This document shows positions 25,627-34,503 of a DNA stretch of 64,000 nucleotides, in pieces. The stretch lies in assembly GCF_014650775.1 (NCBI RefSeq), contig NZ_BMVP01000001.1:806001-870000 (forward strand), read 5' to 3'. Under the pieces are notes generated by a model. The model saw only the letters and a program-made list of their open reading frames with translations. It was not told the DNA's origin and ran no database searches. Made by a program: the position numbers and the translations under genes. The stretch comes from Streptomyces cirratus. Lineage in GTDB: Bacteria > Actinomycetota > Actinomycetes > Streptomycetales > Streptomycetaceae. Numbering within the stretch: position 1 is the first letter of the stretch; the number at the start of each line of letters is the position of its first letter.

Positions 25627-27444
25627 TTACTGGCGGGTTGTGGACAACCTCGCCACCGTCGCGTACTGCTCGCGCACTTCCCGGTAGCGCAGCAGCTCCG
25701 CCGCGACCGGCTCCAGCACCCGCGCCCGCCCGCACCCGGCCGCCGCCTGCCGCAGCCGCTGCTCCGCATCCTGCCCGTACCGGCGCGCCGGGCCCCGCGC
25801 CGCCATCGAGCAGGCCCATTCGACCAGCGGCCCGCCGACGATGCCCGCCACCATCAGCAGTACCGGAGGCATCAGGCGCGGCTCCAGGACCCCGATGATC
25901 TGCCCGGTCAGCCACACTCCGCCGAAGACCTGGAGCAGCGTCATGGCCGCCTGCGCCAGTACCGCCGCCGGCCACCACTTGGGCCGCGGCGGCTTGGCCC
26001 TGGGTACCGCGACGGCCGTTCCCAAAGTCACCGCGATCTCGTCCAGCGCCTCCGGCAGCCGCTCGGCCCCGCGCACCGCCGTCTCCCGTACCGCCTGCGC
26101 CCACGGCTCCGGCAGCCCGACGGCCGCCTCGTCCGCGACGGTCCGTACGGCCTGCTCCACCCGCTGCCGGGCCGTGACCTCCTCCTCGGCCGGCGCCGGT
26201 CCGGCCCCCGGGGAGCGCCCGATCGCCGCGAGGGCGGCCAGTCCCGACAGGGAGCGCGGGGAGCGCCTGCTCTCGTACCAGCGCCACAGGCGCAGCCACG
26301 GCGTCCCGCACGCCTTCCCGGCGTTGCGCCGCCAGGCCCGCTCTGCGGCGAGCCCGACGGCGTACGCCCCGACCGCCTCCGCGAGCCGGTCCTCGAAGGC
26401 GGCGCGCGCCGCCTCCCCGATCTCGGGCCCGGAGTGCCCGTCGGCGACGTACAGCGGGTGCAGGTGTGCCGCGGCCCGGTCGACATCGGCGGAGATCCGC
26501 CGGGTCGCGGCGCCCTTCTCCTGGGTGAACTGTGCGAGGAGTTCGCGGAGTTCCCCGACGCCCTCCCCGGTCAGCGCGGACAGGCCGAGGACGGTGGCGC
26601 CGGGCTCGCCGTGTTCGCCGAGCGCCATGCCGTCCTCGTCGAGCAGCCGCCGCAGGTCGTCCAGGACCAGGTCGGCGGCCTCCCCGGGCAGCCGGTCCAC
26701 CTGGTTCAGCACGACGAACGTCACCTCCGCGTGCCCGGCCAGCGGCCGCAGGTACCGCTCGTGCAGCACCGCGTCGGCGTACTTCTCCGGGTCCACCACC
26801 CACACCACCGCGTCGACCAGGGCCAGTACCCGGTCCACGTGCTCGCGGTGCGCGACGACCGCCGAGTCCAGGTCCGGCAGGTCCACGAGGACCATGCCGC
26901 GCAGCGCCTCGGCCTCCGGCGTCTCCCGGGGCCGGCGCCGCAGCCGTCCGGGGATCTCCAGCCGGTCGAGCAGTCCGGCCGCCCCGTCCGACCAGCTGCA
27001 GGCGATCGGCGCGGCGGTGGTCGGGCGGCGCAGTCCCGTCTCGGAGATCTGCACTCCGGCCAGGGCGTTGAAGAGCGTGGACTTGCCGCTGCCGGTGGCT
27101 CCGGCGATCGCGACGACCGTGTGCTGGGGGGAGAGCCCGCGCCGTGCCGCCGCCTCGTCGAGCACGCGGCCGGCCTCGGCGAGGCTCTTGCCGTCGAGGA
27201 TGCGGGTGCGTGAGAGCCCGACGAGCTGGCGCAGCGCGTCCAGACGGGTCCGAAGCGCCTGCGCTTCGGGGCTGGGCGGGGGCGCGGGCACCTTGCCGCC
27301 GTCGCTGCCGGCTCCGGAGACGGCCCGCACGAGCGCGTCGTCGCTGTCGTCGTCGTCCGGGCCCTCGCCGGTGGGCTTGGGGCGCGAACGTGCGATGAAG
27401 CCGTCGTCCCAGCGTTCCCCGTTGCGGTCGGTCAAGGCGCTCAC
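25627..27444 (-). CDS. dynB: Dynamin-like GTPase with membrane hairpin (DynB type, YfjP-like)
   Basis: 605 residues, GTG 27444 with AAGGAGAGG upstream, four bases after the preceding GTPase gene. G domain: P loop IAGATGSGKSTLFN (~residue 115), switch RRPTTAAPI, VLVDLPDLDS as G3 and VVLNQVDRLPG as G4 (NxxD). A helical region follows and near residue 500-555 a paired hydrophobic segment (WWPAAVLAQAAMTLLQVFGG; PPVLLMVAGIVGGPLVEW) forming a membrane hairpin. Adjacent dynamin-like pairs of which one has the hairpin match DynA/DynB, which stabilise FtsZ rings at sporulation septa. The assignment rests on architecture and context. Confidence 0.85.
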   Translation of the reverse strand: MSALTDRNGERWDDGFIARSRPKPTGEGPDDDDSDDALVRAVSGAGSDGGKVPAPPPSPEAQALRTRLDALRQLVGLSRTRILDGKSLAEAGRVLDEAAARRGLSPQHTVVAIAGATGSGKSTLFNALAGVQISETGLRRPTTAAPIACSWSDGAAGLLDRLEIPGRLRRRPRETPEAEALRGMVLVDLPDLDSAVVAHREHVDRVLALVDAVVWVVDPEKYADAVLHERYLRPLAGHAEVTFVVLNQVDRLPGEAADLVLDDLRRLLDEDGMALGEHGEPGATVLGLSALTGEGVGELRELLAQFTQEKGAATRRISADVDRAAAHLHPLYVADGHSGPEIGEAARAAFEDRLAEAVGAYAVGLAAERAWRRNAGKACGTPWLRLWRWYESRRSPRSLSGLAALAAIGRSPGAGPAPAEEEVTARQRVEQAVRTVADEAAVGLPEPWAQAVRETAVRGAERLPEALDEIAVTLGTAVAVPRAKPPRPKWWPAAVLAQAAMTLLQVFGGVWLTGQIIGVLEPRLMPPVLLMVAGIVGGPLVEWACSMAARGPARRYGQDAEQRLRQAAAGCGRARVLEPVAAELLRYREVREQYATVARLSTTRQ

Positions 27445-27448
27445 CGTG

Positions 27449-29065
27449 TCACCTCTCCTTCTGCAGTACGGACAGCGCGGCGATGAGCTCGGCCTGTGGT
27501 TCGGGGGTCACTTCGAGGGCTTCCAGCGGGGCGAGCCGACGGTCGCGTTCGGCGCGCAGCACCTGGTCGAGGTGGTCGCCGACCAGTTCCCCGCCCCGGT
27601 CGCGCAGGCGCAGGGCGGCTTGTGCGCCGATCCGCTCGGCGAGTTTCTCCCCGGCCGGCCGGGCCCTCTTGCCGCCGAGGAGGGCGGAGACGAGGAGGGC
27701 CGCGACGGCGTCGGGGTCGGGCGCGGGCTGCCGGTCGAGCTGTGCGACCTCGTCCTCGGCGAGTTCCTCCAGCACGCGCCGCCAGCGGCGTACGGCCATG
27801 CCGATACGTTCCGCCGCTTCGCGGTCGGGGGCGGGCAGGGGCAGGGCCGCGGCGGCGGGTTCGCGCCTCCAGGCGTCGGCGATCCGTTCGTCGGCGGCGG
27901 CGACCGCGCACTGGAGCAGCGCGGCGAGGGATTCGGCTAGCGAGTCGAGCAGTTCGTCGGCGCTCGTGTCGAGGGGGTAGCCGCGCCAGCGCGTCAGGGC
28001 GTCACCGGCTAGTACGGCTCCTCGGTCGAGCCGGTTGCGCACCCGCCTGCCCTCGCGCTTGTACGCGTCCTCGACCGCGGCCGTCAGCCGTACGGCGGCG
28101 GCGTGCTGGGCGGCGACGGCGGAGGCGAGTTCCGGCATGCGGCGGCCGAGGGAGTCGAGCGCGCCGAGCGCGGTGCGTCCCACGGCGTACTGGCGGGCGG
28201 CCGGGTCCGTGGCGTGGTGGCTGAGCCACTCGAACAGCGGCGCGACGGCGCTGGCCGGCAGCAGCCCGCCCCCGCCGGCCGACTCGGGCAGCTCCGGGAC
28301 CGTGAACCGCGGTACGTCGCCGAGGCCGGCCCGCGTCAGCAGGGCCCCGTACTGCCGTGAAACGTCGGCGAGCACCTGGTGCGGGACCCGGTCGAGGACG
28401 GTGACGAGGGTGGCCTTGTACTGCTTGGCGGTACGCAGGAGGTGCCAGGGGACGGCGTCGGCGTACCGGGAGGCGGTGGTGACCATGACCCAGACGTCGG
28501 CGGCGCAGATGAGTTCGGCGGCGAGTGTCCGGTTCTCGACGACGAGGGAGTCGATGTCGGGTGCGTCGAGGAGGGCGAGGCCGCGGGGGAGGGTGGAGAC
28601 GGTCTCGATGCGCAGTTCGCGGGTGGCGTGGTGATGTCCGCGCGGATTCGTCCTTCTGGGTGCGGGGCGTGCGTCCTCCTCGTCCTGCGGAGCCCATACG
28701 CGGGTGAGGTCGGGCAGGACCCGCATACCGGCGAACCAGTGGTGGTCGTCGGGGTGGCAGACGAGCACGGGGATGCGCGTCGTGGGGCGCAGGACACCGG
28801 CTTCACTCACCTGGCGGCCTACGAGGGAGTTGACGAGGGTGGACTTTCCGGCCCCGGTGGACCCGCCGACGACGGCGAGCAGCGGCGCCTCGGGCGCCTT
28901 GAGCCGGGGTACGAGGTAGTCGTCGAGCTGCGCGAGCAGCTCGGCTCTCGTCTGGCGGGCGCGCGGGGCGCCGGGCAGGGGCAGCGGCAGACGCACGGAC
29001 GCGACCCGGTCGCGCAGGGCGGACAGGGCATCGAGCAGCTGAGGCCGAACATCCAAGGTCACCAC
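27449..29065 (-). CDS. dynA: Dynamin-family GTPase without membrane segment (DynA type)
   Basis: 538 residues; GTG 29065, with GTG 29062 directly after it. The G domain begins near residue 60: P loop [19 protein letters not shown], dynamin-type switch [12 protein letters not shown], and a degenerate G3 [12 protein letters not shown]4 is TVLDRVP, lacking the usual Asn/Thr-Lys pair, so nucleotide specificity may be relaxed. The C-terminal 250 residues are helical (stalk-like) with no membrane helix, so it would reach the septum through its partner, as described for DynA and DynB in Streptomyces. Transcribed first in the two-gene unit; an AT-rich patch lies just upstream. Confidence 0.83.
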   Translation of the reverse strand: MVTLDVRPQLLDALSALRDRVASVRLPLPLPGAPRARQTRAELLAQLDDYLVPRLKAPEAPLLAVVGGSTGAGKSTLVNSLVGRQVSEAGVLRPTTRIPVLVCHPDDHHWFAGMRVLPDLTRVWAPQDEEDARPAPRRTNPRGHHHATRELRIETVSTLPRGLALLDAPDIDSLVVENRTLAAELICAADVWVMVTTASRYADAVPWHLLRTAKQYKATLVTVLDRVPHQVLADVSRQYGALLTRAGLGDVPRFTVPELPESAGGGGLLPASAVAPLFEWLSHHATDPAARQYAVGRTALGALDSLGRRMPELASAVAAQHAAAVRLTAAVEDAYKREGRRVRNRLDRGAVLAGDALTRWRGYPLDTSADELLDSLAESLAALLQCAVAAADERIADAWRREPAAAALPLPAPDREAAERIGMAVRRWRRVLEELAEDEVAQLDRQPAPDPDAVAALLVSALLGGKRARPAGEKLAERIGAQAALRLRDRGGELVGDHLDQVLRAERDRRLAPLEALEVTPEPQAELIAALSVLQKER

Positions 29066-29388
29066 ATGCGAAGAATGCCCAATTTAAGGCCATTTTTGAA
29101 GCTTATACGCCCTCTGCGCGCCGACCGCGACTCCAGCGGGACATCATGGACACGGCGGACGAGTGGGACGCAGGCATAACGAGTGCACAACACCCAGGGG
29201 CGGCGCGGCGCAAAAGCGATGCGAGAATCGCACCTGCCTGCGATTATCGGACCGCTTCACCGAACCTCCACATCGTGGCACGCGGGTGAAGCAACCGGGA
29301 CAAGGCGACCGGAGCCCTATCCTTGACCCGGCACGGACCACAGTCCCACCCCCACCCAGGGGCTCCAGGCCACCACGGCCACCTTCCG
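29066..29388. promoter_or_regulatory. Intergenic region with AT-rich probable promoter of the dynamin pair
   Basis: 323 bp without a gene. The stretch 29085-29115 is by far the most AT-rich part nearby and contains, on the minus strand, GTATAAGC and CCTTAAAT boxes suited to a -10 element about 20-30 bases before the GTG at 29065. No confident -35. The right part must hold the tRNA promoter; TTGACC at about 29321 is a candidate -35. Confidence 0.4.
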
Positions 29389-29461
29389 GCCCCCGTAGCT
29401 CAGTGGATAGAGCAGGCGCCTTCTAAGCGCTTGGCCGCAGGTTCGAGTCCTGCCGGGGGCA
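29389..29461 (+). tRNA. tRNA-Arg (anticodon UCU)
   Basis: 73 nt cloverleaf: acceptor GCCCCCG / CGGGGGC with discriminator A, D arm GCTC-AGTGGATA-GAGC, anticodon stem GGCGC/GCGCT with loop CTTCTAA (anticodon TCT), T arm GCAGG-TTCGAGT-CCTGC. No encoded CCA. Reads the rare AGA and AGG codons. Followed by a terminator. Confidence 0.97.
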
Positions 29462-29475
29462 CTCTTTCCACACAC

Positions 29476-29501
29476 GAAGCCCTCCCACCGCGGAGGGCTT
29501 C
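29476..29501 (+). terminator. Terminator after tRNA-Arg
   Basis: GAAGCCCTCC and GGAGGGCTTC form a 10-bp perfect stem with a short CACCGC loop, 14 bases after the tRNA end. Confidence 0.85.
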
Positions 29502-29627
29502 CGTGCAGGCCGGGGCAGACCCGTCGGCAGGCCCCAAGCGCCGGGGGCGGCGCGCCGATCCGTACCCGGCGAGTGCCTTTTACAGCCACCGTCCGGAGGA
29601 TCCGCGCCCGGGCAGTGCCGCCAGGGG

Positions 29628-30725
29628 TTACGGCGTCGCCGGGGCCGGTTCGGGGAGGGGGGCGAGCCGGCGGGCGGAGAATTCGCGGTTGGCGAGGGTC
29701 TGCTTGCGGTGGGCCTCGGGGAGGTCGGGCAGCTCCAGCAGGCGGTCGCAGGCTTCGAGCGAAGCGGCGTAGTCACCCACCCAGTACGCCGTGATCGAGT
29801 ACTCGAACAGCAGCCCCCAGCGGTACACCCACGGCTGGATGAAGAGCAGGTCGTCCGGCCGCTCCCGCCCGAGCGCGAGCCGGACGAAGGCGTGCGCCGC
29901 GTGGTACCGGCCCATCCGGCGCAGCCGGCTGGCCAGTTCGTAGCAGGCTTCGAGGCGCTGGGGGCGCGCCTCCCAGGCGCGCGAGAGGGCGTCCATGGCG
30001 GACGGCCAGTCGTCGGATTCTGCGCGCAGGATCCCGGACTGCAGGAGCGCGAAGTACACCTCTTCGGCCCAGCCGCCCATCTGCGCGCGCCGCTCGTACA
30101 GGGCGATCGCCTCGTCCGTGCGCCGCATGTCGCGCAGGGTCTGGGCCAGGTAGAAGACGGTTCGAGGGTTGGTGGGGTCGCGTTCCATCTCGGCGCTCAG
30201 CAGCCGCTCGTCGCGTTCGAACTTGTCGTGCTTGGAGCCGCCGTCGCCGTAGTCCTCGATGACGAGCGCGTCCAGGTTCTCCTGCGAGTGGTCCTGGTCG
30301 GCGGTCAGGTACTCGTGGGTGACGCCCTCGTAGCGCCAGGGGAGGTCACCGCGGACCAGGCGCTTGATGCGGTACTCGGTCGGGCCCTCGTGGCGGAGCA
30401 TGTAGGAGTCGGCCGTCAGCGCGGGAAGCGGGCCGTCGCGGCGGATGACCAGGTCGGCGTCGAGCAGGAGCAGGTAGTCCGCGCGGCCGCGGGCGCGGGC
30501 GATGTTCAGGCTCCGGTTGTGGCCGAAGTCGCGGAAGGGTTCCTCGTGGAGTTCGCCCGGGATGCCGTGGAGCGCCGTGCGGATGAGCTGCTGGGTTCCG
30601 TCGGTCGAGCCGGTGTCGGAGATGACCCAGGTGTCGACGAGGTCGCGGACGGGGGCGAGGCATCGTTCGATGACCTTCGACTCGTTCTTGACGATCATGC
30701 AGAGGCAGATGGACGGCTTCTTCAC
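29628..30725 (-). CDS. Family 2 glycosyltransferase with TPR C-terminus
   Basis: 365 residues from GTG 30725 (VKKPSICLCMIVKNES, the family start); an upstream extension to 30770 is possible but looks non-native. The GT-A fold has CMIVKNESKVIERCL, DTWVISDTGSTDGTQQLI and LLLLDADLVIRRDG (DxD-type metal site). After residue ~170 tetratricopeptide units follow (NPRTVFYLAQTLRDMRRTDEAIALYERRAQMGG and PQRLEACYELASRLRRMGRY are examples of the pattern). Such enzymes transfer a sugar, often GlcNAc, to a protein or cell-surface acceptor; target unknown. Stand-alone, convergent with the tRNA. Confidence 0.9.
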   Translation of the reverse strand: MKKPSICLCMIVKNESKVIERCLAPVRDLVDTWVISDTGSTDGTQQLIRTALHGIPGELHEEPFRDFGHNRSLNIARARGRADYLLLLDADLVIRRDGPLPALTADSYMLRHEGPTEYRIKRLVRGDLPWRYEGVTHEYLTADQDHSQENLDALVIEDYGDGGSKHDKFERDERLLSAEMERDPTNPRTVFYLAQTLRDMRRTDEAIALYERRAQMGGWAEEVYFALLQSGILRAESDDWPSAMDALSRAWEARPQRLEACYELASRLRRMGRYHAAHAFVRLALGRERPDDLLFIQPWVYRWGLLFEYSITAYWVGDYAASLEACDRLLELPDLPEAHRKQTLANREFSARRLAPLPEPAPATP

Positions 30726-30990
30726 GGCATCACCATTTCGTGCGGGTCGGGCCGGGCGACCTGGCGACATGCGACCTTAGGGACCGGTTCGGGACGACCG
30801 TGGGCGGCACGCCGAGGCGCACGGGCGGGTTCGCCGGGGCCGTGCGGCTGTTGGAGGTGGGCTTGTAGGCCAATCCGTTAATCGACCGACAAAAGCCTCA
30901 AGTCACCACATCGGGACTCCGAAGACGGCAGGGGAAGCGTGAACCCGCTTCCCCCACACCACCTGATCCGGCTCGACAAGGAGCACACGA

Positions 30991-32046
30991 ATGAGTCCTG
31001 GGCCCACGAACCGGTCCTGTCTTGGACCGCTTCCCCAACGCGGCACCTGGCTGAAAGGCGGCGTCGTCGCGTCGCTCGCCCTGCTGCTGACGGGAATCGC
31101 GAGTCCCGCGATCGCCATGGCGCCGCACGCCACGACCGCAGCCGGCATCCGTCTGTCGGGTGCGCCGGCCGCCGACGACGACCACTGCCAGGGCCGGCCG
31201 CCGCACCACCACGAGGACGGCCCGTCGCAGGAGCAGAACCAGCAGGCGCGGCTCGGCCAGCCGGGCGCCGAGAAGATGGTCCCCGGCCAGCCGGCGGCCA
31301 AGAAGGCGGCCCACGACGACAGGTGTGAAGGCCCCACCGGACCGACCGGCCCCGAGGGTCCTCCCGGACCGACGGGCGACACCGGGCCGACCGGTGACAC
31401 GGGTCCGACGGGTGACACGGGTCCGACGGGTGACACGGGTGCGGCAGGGACGCCGGGTGCGGCCGGACCGGCGGGACCGGCGGGTGCGGCCGGACCGGCC
31501 GGACCCCAGGGAGTCGCAGGACCCGGGGGACCCGCGGGACCGGCGGGCGTGGCCGGACCGGCCGGACCCCAGGGAGTGGCAGGGCCGGCCGGTCCGGCGG
31601 GTGCCACCGGGCCGTGCGCCGACATCGACGCCTTCGCCGCACGGGACGCGGTGGACTTCCAGGCCGTGCTCACCGGCGGCAAGACGTACGTGGGCAGGGG
31701 GACCCCGCTGGGCGGACCGATCGTCTGGCAGGACCTCACCAACACCACGGCCACCATGAACGACCCCGCGAACCCGGACTACCCCGCGGGTGTCTGCGGC
31801 GTCGCCATCGAGGTGCGGGACGGCAATGCCTGGGTCAAGGCGGTGACGGTGAACGGGACCGTGTGGCAGACACACGGCGACGTCGCGGGCACCACGTTCG
31901 TCTGGGACGAGGCCTGGACCCAGCAGACGACCCCGACGCCGGTGACGCTCCGGAGCAAGAAGTTCTCGTCGGCCGTGAAGCCCGCCGCCGGCCCCAAGGG
32001 AGCCGCGAGCCCCATGGCCGCCCCGCAGAGCATGAAGCGCCCCTGA
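30991..32046 (+). CDS. Secreted collagen-like protein
   Basis: 351 residues, ATG 30991 with AAGGAG seven bases before. Signal peptide with hydrophobic core ([20 protein letters not shown]). A His/Gln-rich linker with two Cys, then 31 consecutive Gly-x-y triplets (~residues 113-207), including four tandem GPTGDT hexapeptides and later GPA/GPQGVA units. Then a globular C-terminal domain with Cys residues ([20 protein letters not shown]) and a Lys/Pro-rich tail with no anchor. The Gly-x-y length is enough for a short collagen triple helix; the C-terminal domain would trimerise it (inference). Extracellular role unknown. Confidence 0.92.
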   Translation: MSPGPTNRSCLGPLPQRGTWLKGGVVASLALLLTGIASPAIAMAPHATTAAGIRLSGAPAADDDHCQGRPPHHHEDGPSQEQNQQARLGQPGAEKMVPGQPAAKKAAHDDRCEGPTGPTGPEGPPGPTGDTGPTGDTGPTGDTGPTGDTGAAGTPGAAGPAGPAGAAGPAGPQGVAGPGGPAGPAGVAGPAGPQGVAGPAGPAGATGPCADIDAFAARDAVDFQAVLTGGKTYVGRGTPLGGPIVWQDLTNTTATMNDPANPDYPAGVCGVAIEVRDGNAWVKAVTVNGTVWQTHGDVAGTTFVWDEAWTQQTTPTPVTLRSKKFSSAVKPAAGPKGAASPMAAPQSMKRP

Positions 32047-32091
32047 CGCTCGGGGTCGTGCGAAGTACGGAGCTGCAGAAGTAGTGCGGTG

Positions 32092-32133
32092 ACGTGTGCT
32101 GTGTCCGCCGGCTCGCGGGGACACAGCACACGT
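32092..32133. terminator. Strong bidirectional terminator
   Basis: ACGTGTGCTGTGTCC and GGACACAGCACACGT form a perfect 15-bp stem with a 12-base loop, centred between the converging collagen-like and phospholipase genes. No U-run, as usual for Streptomyces. Confidence 0.85.
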
Positions 32134-32147
32134 GCGTGTCCGGGGGC

Positions 32148-32621
32148 TCAGGGGGCAGGGGTGACGGCGTCCTGGGCGACGGCGGTGCCCGGGCCGACGC
32201 CGAAGGTCTTGACGGCCTGGTAGTAAGTCCAGGCGGTGCTGAGGCAGGAGGCCTTGCGCGCCCCCGCGTAGTGGCCGCACACGCGCTTCATGTCGGCGTG
32301 GAAGGCGTCGTCCAGACGCGGTTTGGACTCGCGGAAACGGCCCGCCGCACGGTAGTTGCGGTAACCGAAGTCATGGCGCGCGCAAGCCATCCGGAACGGG
32401 AAGCCGAACGGGTCGTCGGGGGAAGTGGTGCAGTAGTCCGTCGTCCAGTCGAAGTCGTACGCCGCCCAGTTGCGCCGGTTCGCGCGCGCGTCGGCCCAGG
32501 CGTCGTAGCTCGCGGCGCTGGTCCGGGTCCAGTCGCTCAGGATCCGCGGCTTGTCCGGCGGGGGCACGAGGGCGAGCAAACCGGCGGCCGCGGACACGAG
32601 GAGCGGGGCGAAGAGGCGCAA
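32148..32621 (-). CDS. Secreted prokaryotic phospholipase A2
   Basis: 157 residues from TTG 32621, chosen because GGAGGA lies four bases upstream and a signal peptide starts at once (LRLFAPLLVSAAAGLLALVPP). The catalytic region FPFRMACARHDFGYRNY holds the His-Asp dyad of the bacterial PLA2 family. Four Cys (YCTTS, MACARH, RVCGHY, ASCLST) are placed to form two disulphides. Calcium-dependent hydrolysis of the sn-2 acyl ester of phospholipids outside the cell (family knowledge). Upstream are three 25-bp tandem repeats. Confidence 0.92.
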   Translation of the reverse strand: MRLFAPLLVSAAAGLLALVPPPDKPRILSDWTRTSAASYDAWADARANRRNWAAYDFDWTTDYCTTSPDDPFGFPFRMACARHDFGYRNYRAAGRFRESKPRLDDAFHADMKRVCGHYAGARKASCLSTAWTYYQAVKTFGVGPGTAVAQDAVTPAP

Positions 32622-33067
32622 GGGGTCCTCCGGGAACGGACGGATCAACGGGCGGTGCGCACGGGGCGGCCGGCGGCTACGGCTGTTCCAACGCGCGGCT
32701 CGCTCGCGGGTATCGGGGCGGGGCTCACTCGCGGGTATCGGGGCGGGGCTCACTCGGGGGTATCGGGGCGGGGCCGGTCGTGTACGCCTCAGGTATGACT
32801 TCGTGTCACTCGTCGGCCGGGCGGTCGGCTGCCGCCGGCCGGCCGGCGTGCGGAGGGGGCCGAGGCCGTGACCGGGGCCGTTCGCACCGCGCGGGCGTCC
32901 GGGAGGCGCCGGGGAGGGGGAGGAGGCGAGCGCTTCGCGTTGGGGCGGAACGTGCGCGGGAGGCGGACACCGCTCTCAGGTATGAGCCATGTCAGACTTC
33001 CGGCAGATTTCCGGTTCGTTCTGCGGAGGGACGCGCGAGCGGGTCCCCCGAGCGAACACTTGGCTTC
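32622..33067. other. 446-bp divergent intergenic region
   Basis: No supportable gene. It contains the 25-bp tandem repeat block (32704-32777) nearer the phospholipase start and two copies of CTCAGGTATGA (32788-32798 and 32975-32985) reading toward the rightward gene. Both promoters must lie here but no consensus -10/-35 pair is convincing. Confidence 0.55.
32704..32777. repeat. Three tandem 25-bp repeats
   Basis: TCGCGGGTATCGGGGCGGGG plus CTCAC is repeated twice perfectly and a third time with one change and a truncated end. It begins 83 bp upstream of the phospholipase A2 start. Confidence 0.9.
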
Positions 33068-33595
33068 ATGAACCGCCGCCCGCTCGTCATCGTCGCCGCC
33101 ACGGCGGGAGTCCTGGCCACCGCCGCCCTCGCCCTGCCCCACCTGCCGCCCAACCCGGTCTCCGACTCCTTCAACGAGAGCCTGTTCAAGGAGAAGGGGA
33201 AGCACTTCGCGACCACCGCCGATGCGCCGACGCGCGGTGACCGGGCGTTCGCCCTGCCGAGCTGGGTACCGAAGGACGCCACCGACATACGCGTACGGGC
33301 GCGCACCGACGGCCGGGCCCGGCTGATCCGGTTCACGCTCGGTGCCACCCCTCTGGACGGCCCGCGGTGCGCGGCGGGGACGGCGCCCGGCAAGGTCCGG
33401 GGTCCGCAGCTGAACGCCCGGTGGTGGCCGGGTGACGCCCGCGAGGACGCGCGGCCCGACTGCCGGGACCACTACCAGTACCAGGTCGCGGTGCGCGGCA
33501 AGCGGGTCTACGCCTGGACCGACGGGACGCCGTCCCCGGGCGGCCTCGTACCGCAGGGGACGGCCCCGGCGGTACGGGCGTCCGCCCATCGGTAG
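33068..33595 (+). CDS. Hypothetical secreted protein
   Basis: 175 residues, ATG 33068. N-terminal signal segment (RRPLVIVAATAGVLATAALALP), then a soluble domain with SWVPKDATDIRVRARTDG and two Cys (RCAAG; DCRDHYQYQVAVRGKRVYAW) probably paired. No anchor or known catalytic motif. Similar small exported proteins are widespread in Streptomyces; function unknown. Confidence 0.8.
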   Translation: MNRRPLVIVAATAGVLATAALALPHLPPNPVSDSFNESLFKEKGKHFATTADAPTRGDRAFALPSWVPKDATDIRVRARTDGRARLIRFTLGATPLDGPRCAAGTAPGKVRGPQLNARWWPGDAREDARPDCRDHYQYQVAVRGKRVYAWTDGTPSPGGLVPQGTAPAVRASAHR

Positions 33596-33642
33596 GGCGT
33601 GCCGGTCCGGCGGCCGCCGGGGCCGGGCGGGTCACCGGCCCG

Positions 33643-34413
33643 TCAGGCCGCGCGCAACGCCCCGGCGGTGGCCCGGGCGAAGCCGTCGGGGTTGTCCAGC
33701 ATGATGTTGTGCCCGCAATCGGGGACGGGGACGACCGCGACGCCGGCGGCCTTGAGCTCCTCGGCCCCCGGGAGGGGCCCGTCCGCCTCGGGGAGCAGGT
33801 AGGTGCGGGGTATCTCCAGCTCCAGCAGGAGTTGCCGCACGGTGGGCGTGGTCCCCGCGGCGAGGTGCACGGCGGAGCGGTACAGGGCGGTGCGGCCGGC
33901 CAGCCGCATGGTGGACCACCAGTGCGCGCCCACCCGGTCGCGGATCTCGGCCCAGCCGCCGTTCAGGAAGTCCTCCTCGGTGTAGGAGGCGATGGCTCCG
34001 GAGCCCGCCGCGCGCCGGTCCGGCCGCACCGGGTCGAGGTTGGCGTCGACCAGGACGAGGCGGGAGACCAGTTCGGGGTGGCGCGTGGCCAGGACGACGG
34101 CCACGGCACCGCCCATGCTGTGGGCGATCACCTCGGCGCCCTCGGTGCCGGCTTGGCCGAGTGCCTTCGCGAGGGCGTCGGCGTGCGCCTCCAGGGTGTA
34201 CGTGAACCCCTCGGGCCGGTCGCTGAGCCCGTGACCGAGCAGGTCGACGAGGAGCGAGCGCCGGCCCGCCAGCAACGGGTGGGCGGCGGCGGCTGCGAAG
34301 TAGGCGGGCGAGGTGGAGCCGAGGCCGTGGAGGTACACGCGCGCGGGTTCCTCCCCGGGCAGTTCGACCCAGCGGATGCGGTCGTCCTGCGGTGTCACGG
34401 CGGCACTGTGCAC
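33643..34413 (-). CDS. Alpha/beta-fold hydrolase
   Basis: 256 residues from GTG 34413, preceded by AGGGGAAAC; the frame is open further upstream but the fold starts here. RVYLHGLGSTSPAYF gives the oxyanion loop, EVIAHSMGGAVAVVLA the Ser nucleophile elbow, LVLVDANLDPVRPD strand 6, and PVPDCGHNIMLDNPDGFA the catalytic His. No signal peptide, so cytoplasmic. Substrate not predictable. Divergent from the phosphopantetheinyl transferase, 90 bp between starts. Confidence 0.92.
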   Translation of the reverse strand: MHSAAVTPQDDRIRWVELPGEEPARVYLHGLGSTSPAYFAAAAAHPLLAGRRSLLVDLLGHGLSDRPEGFTYTLEAHADALAKALGQAGTEGAEVIAHSMGGAVAVVLATRHPELVSRLVLVDANLDPVRPDRRAAGSGAIASYTEEDFLNGGWAEIRDRVGAHWWSTMRLAGRTALYRSAVHLAAGTTPTVRQLLLELEIPRTYLLPEADGPLPGAEELKAAGVAVVPVPDCGHNIMLDNPDGFARATAGALRAA

Positions 34414-34503
34414 GATGTTTCCCCTGGAACGGTGGTGCGGCGGAGTCGGTTTGAGGGTAGCCGGGCCTCGGAAGGCGGAGGCGGCCTCGTCTACCCTCGT
34501 CAG

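Noticed and set aside
29163..29426. 87-codon frame upstream of and into the tRNA
   Set aside because: Runs into the tRNA gene, no ribosome binding site, no plausible protein.
29389..29461. tRNA-Arg as attachment site of an integrated element
   Set aside because: No integrase, no second copy of the tRNA 3' end in the window, and flanking genes are core-like.
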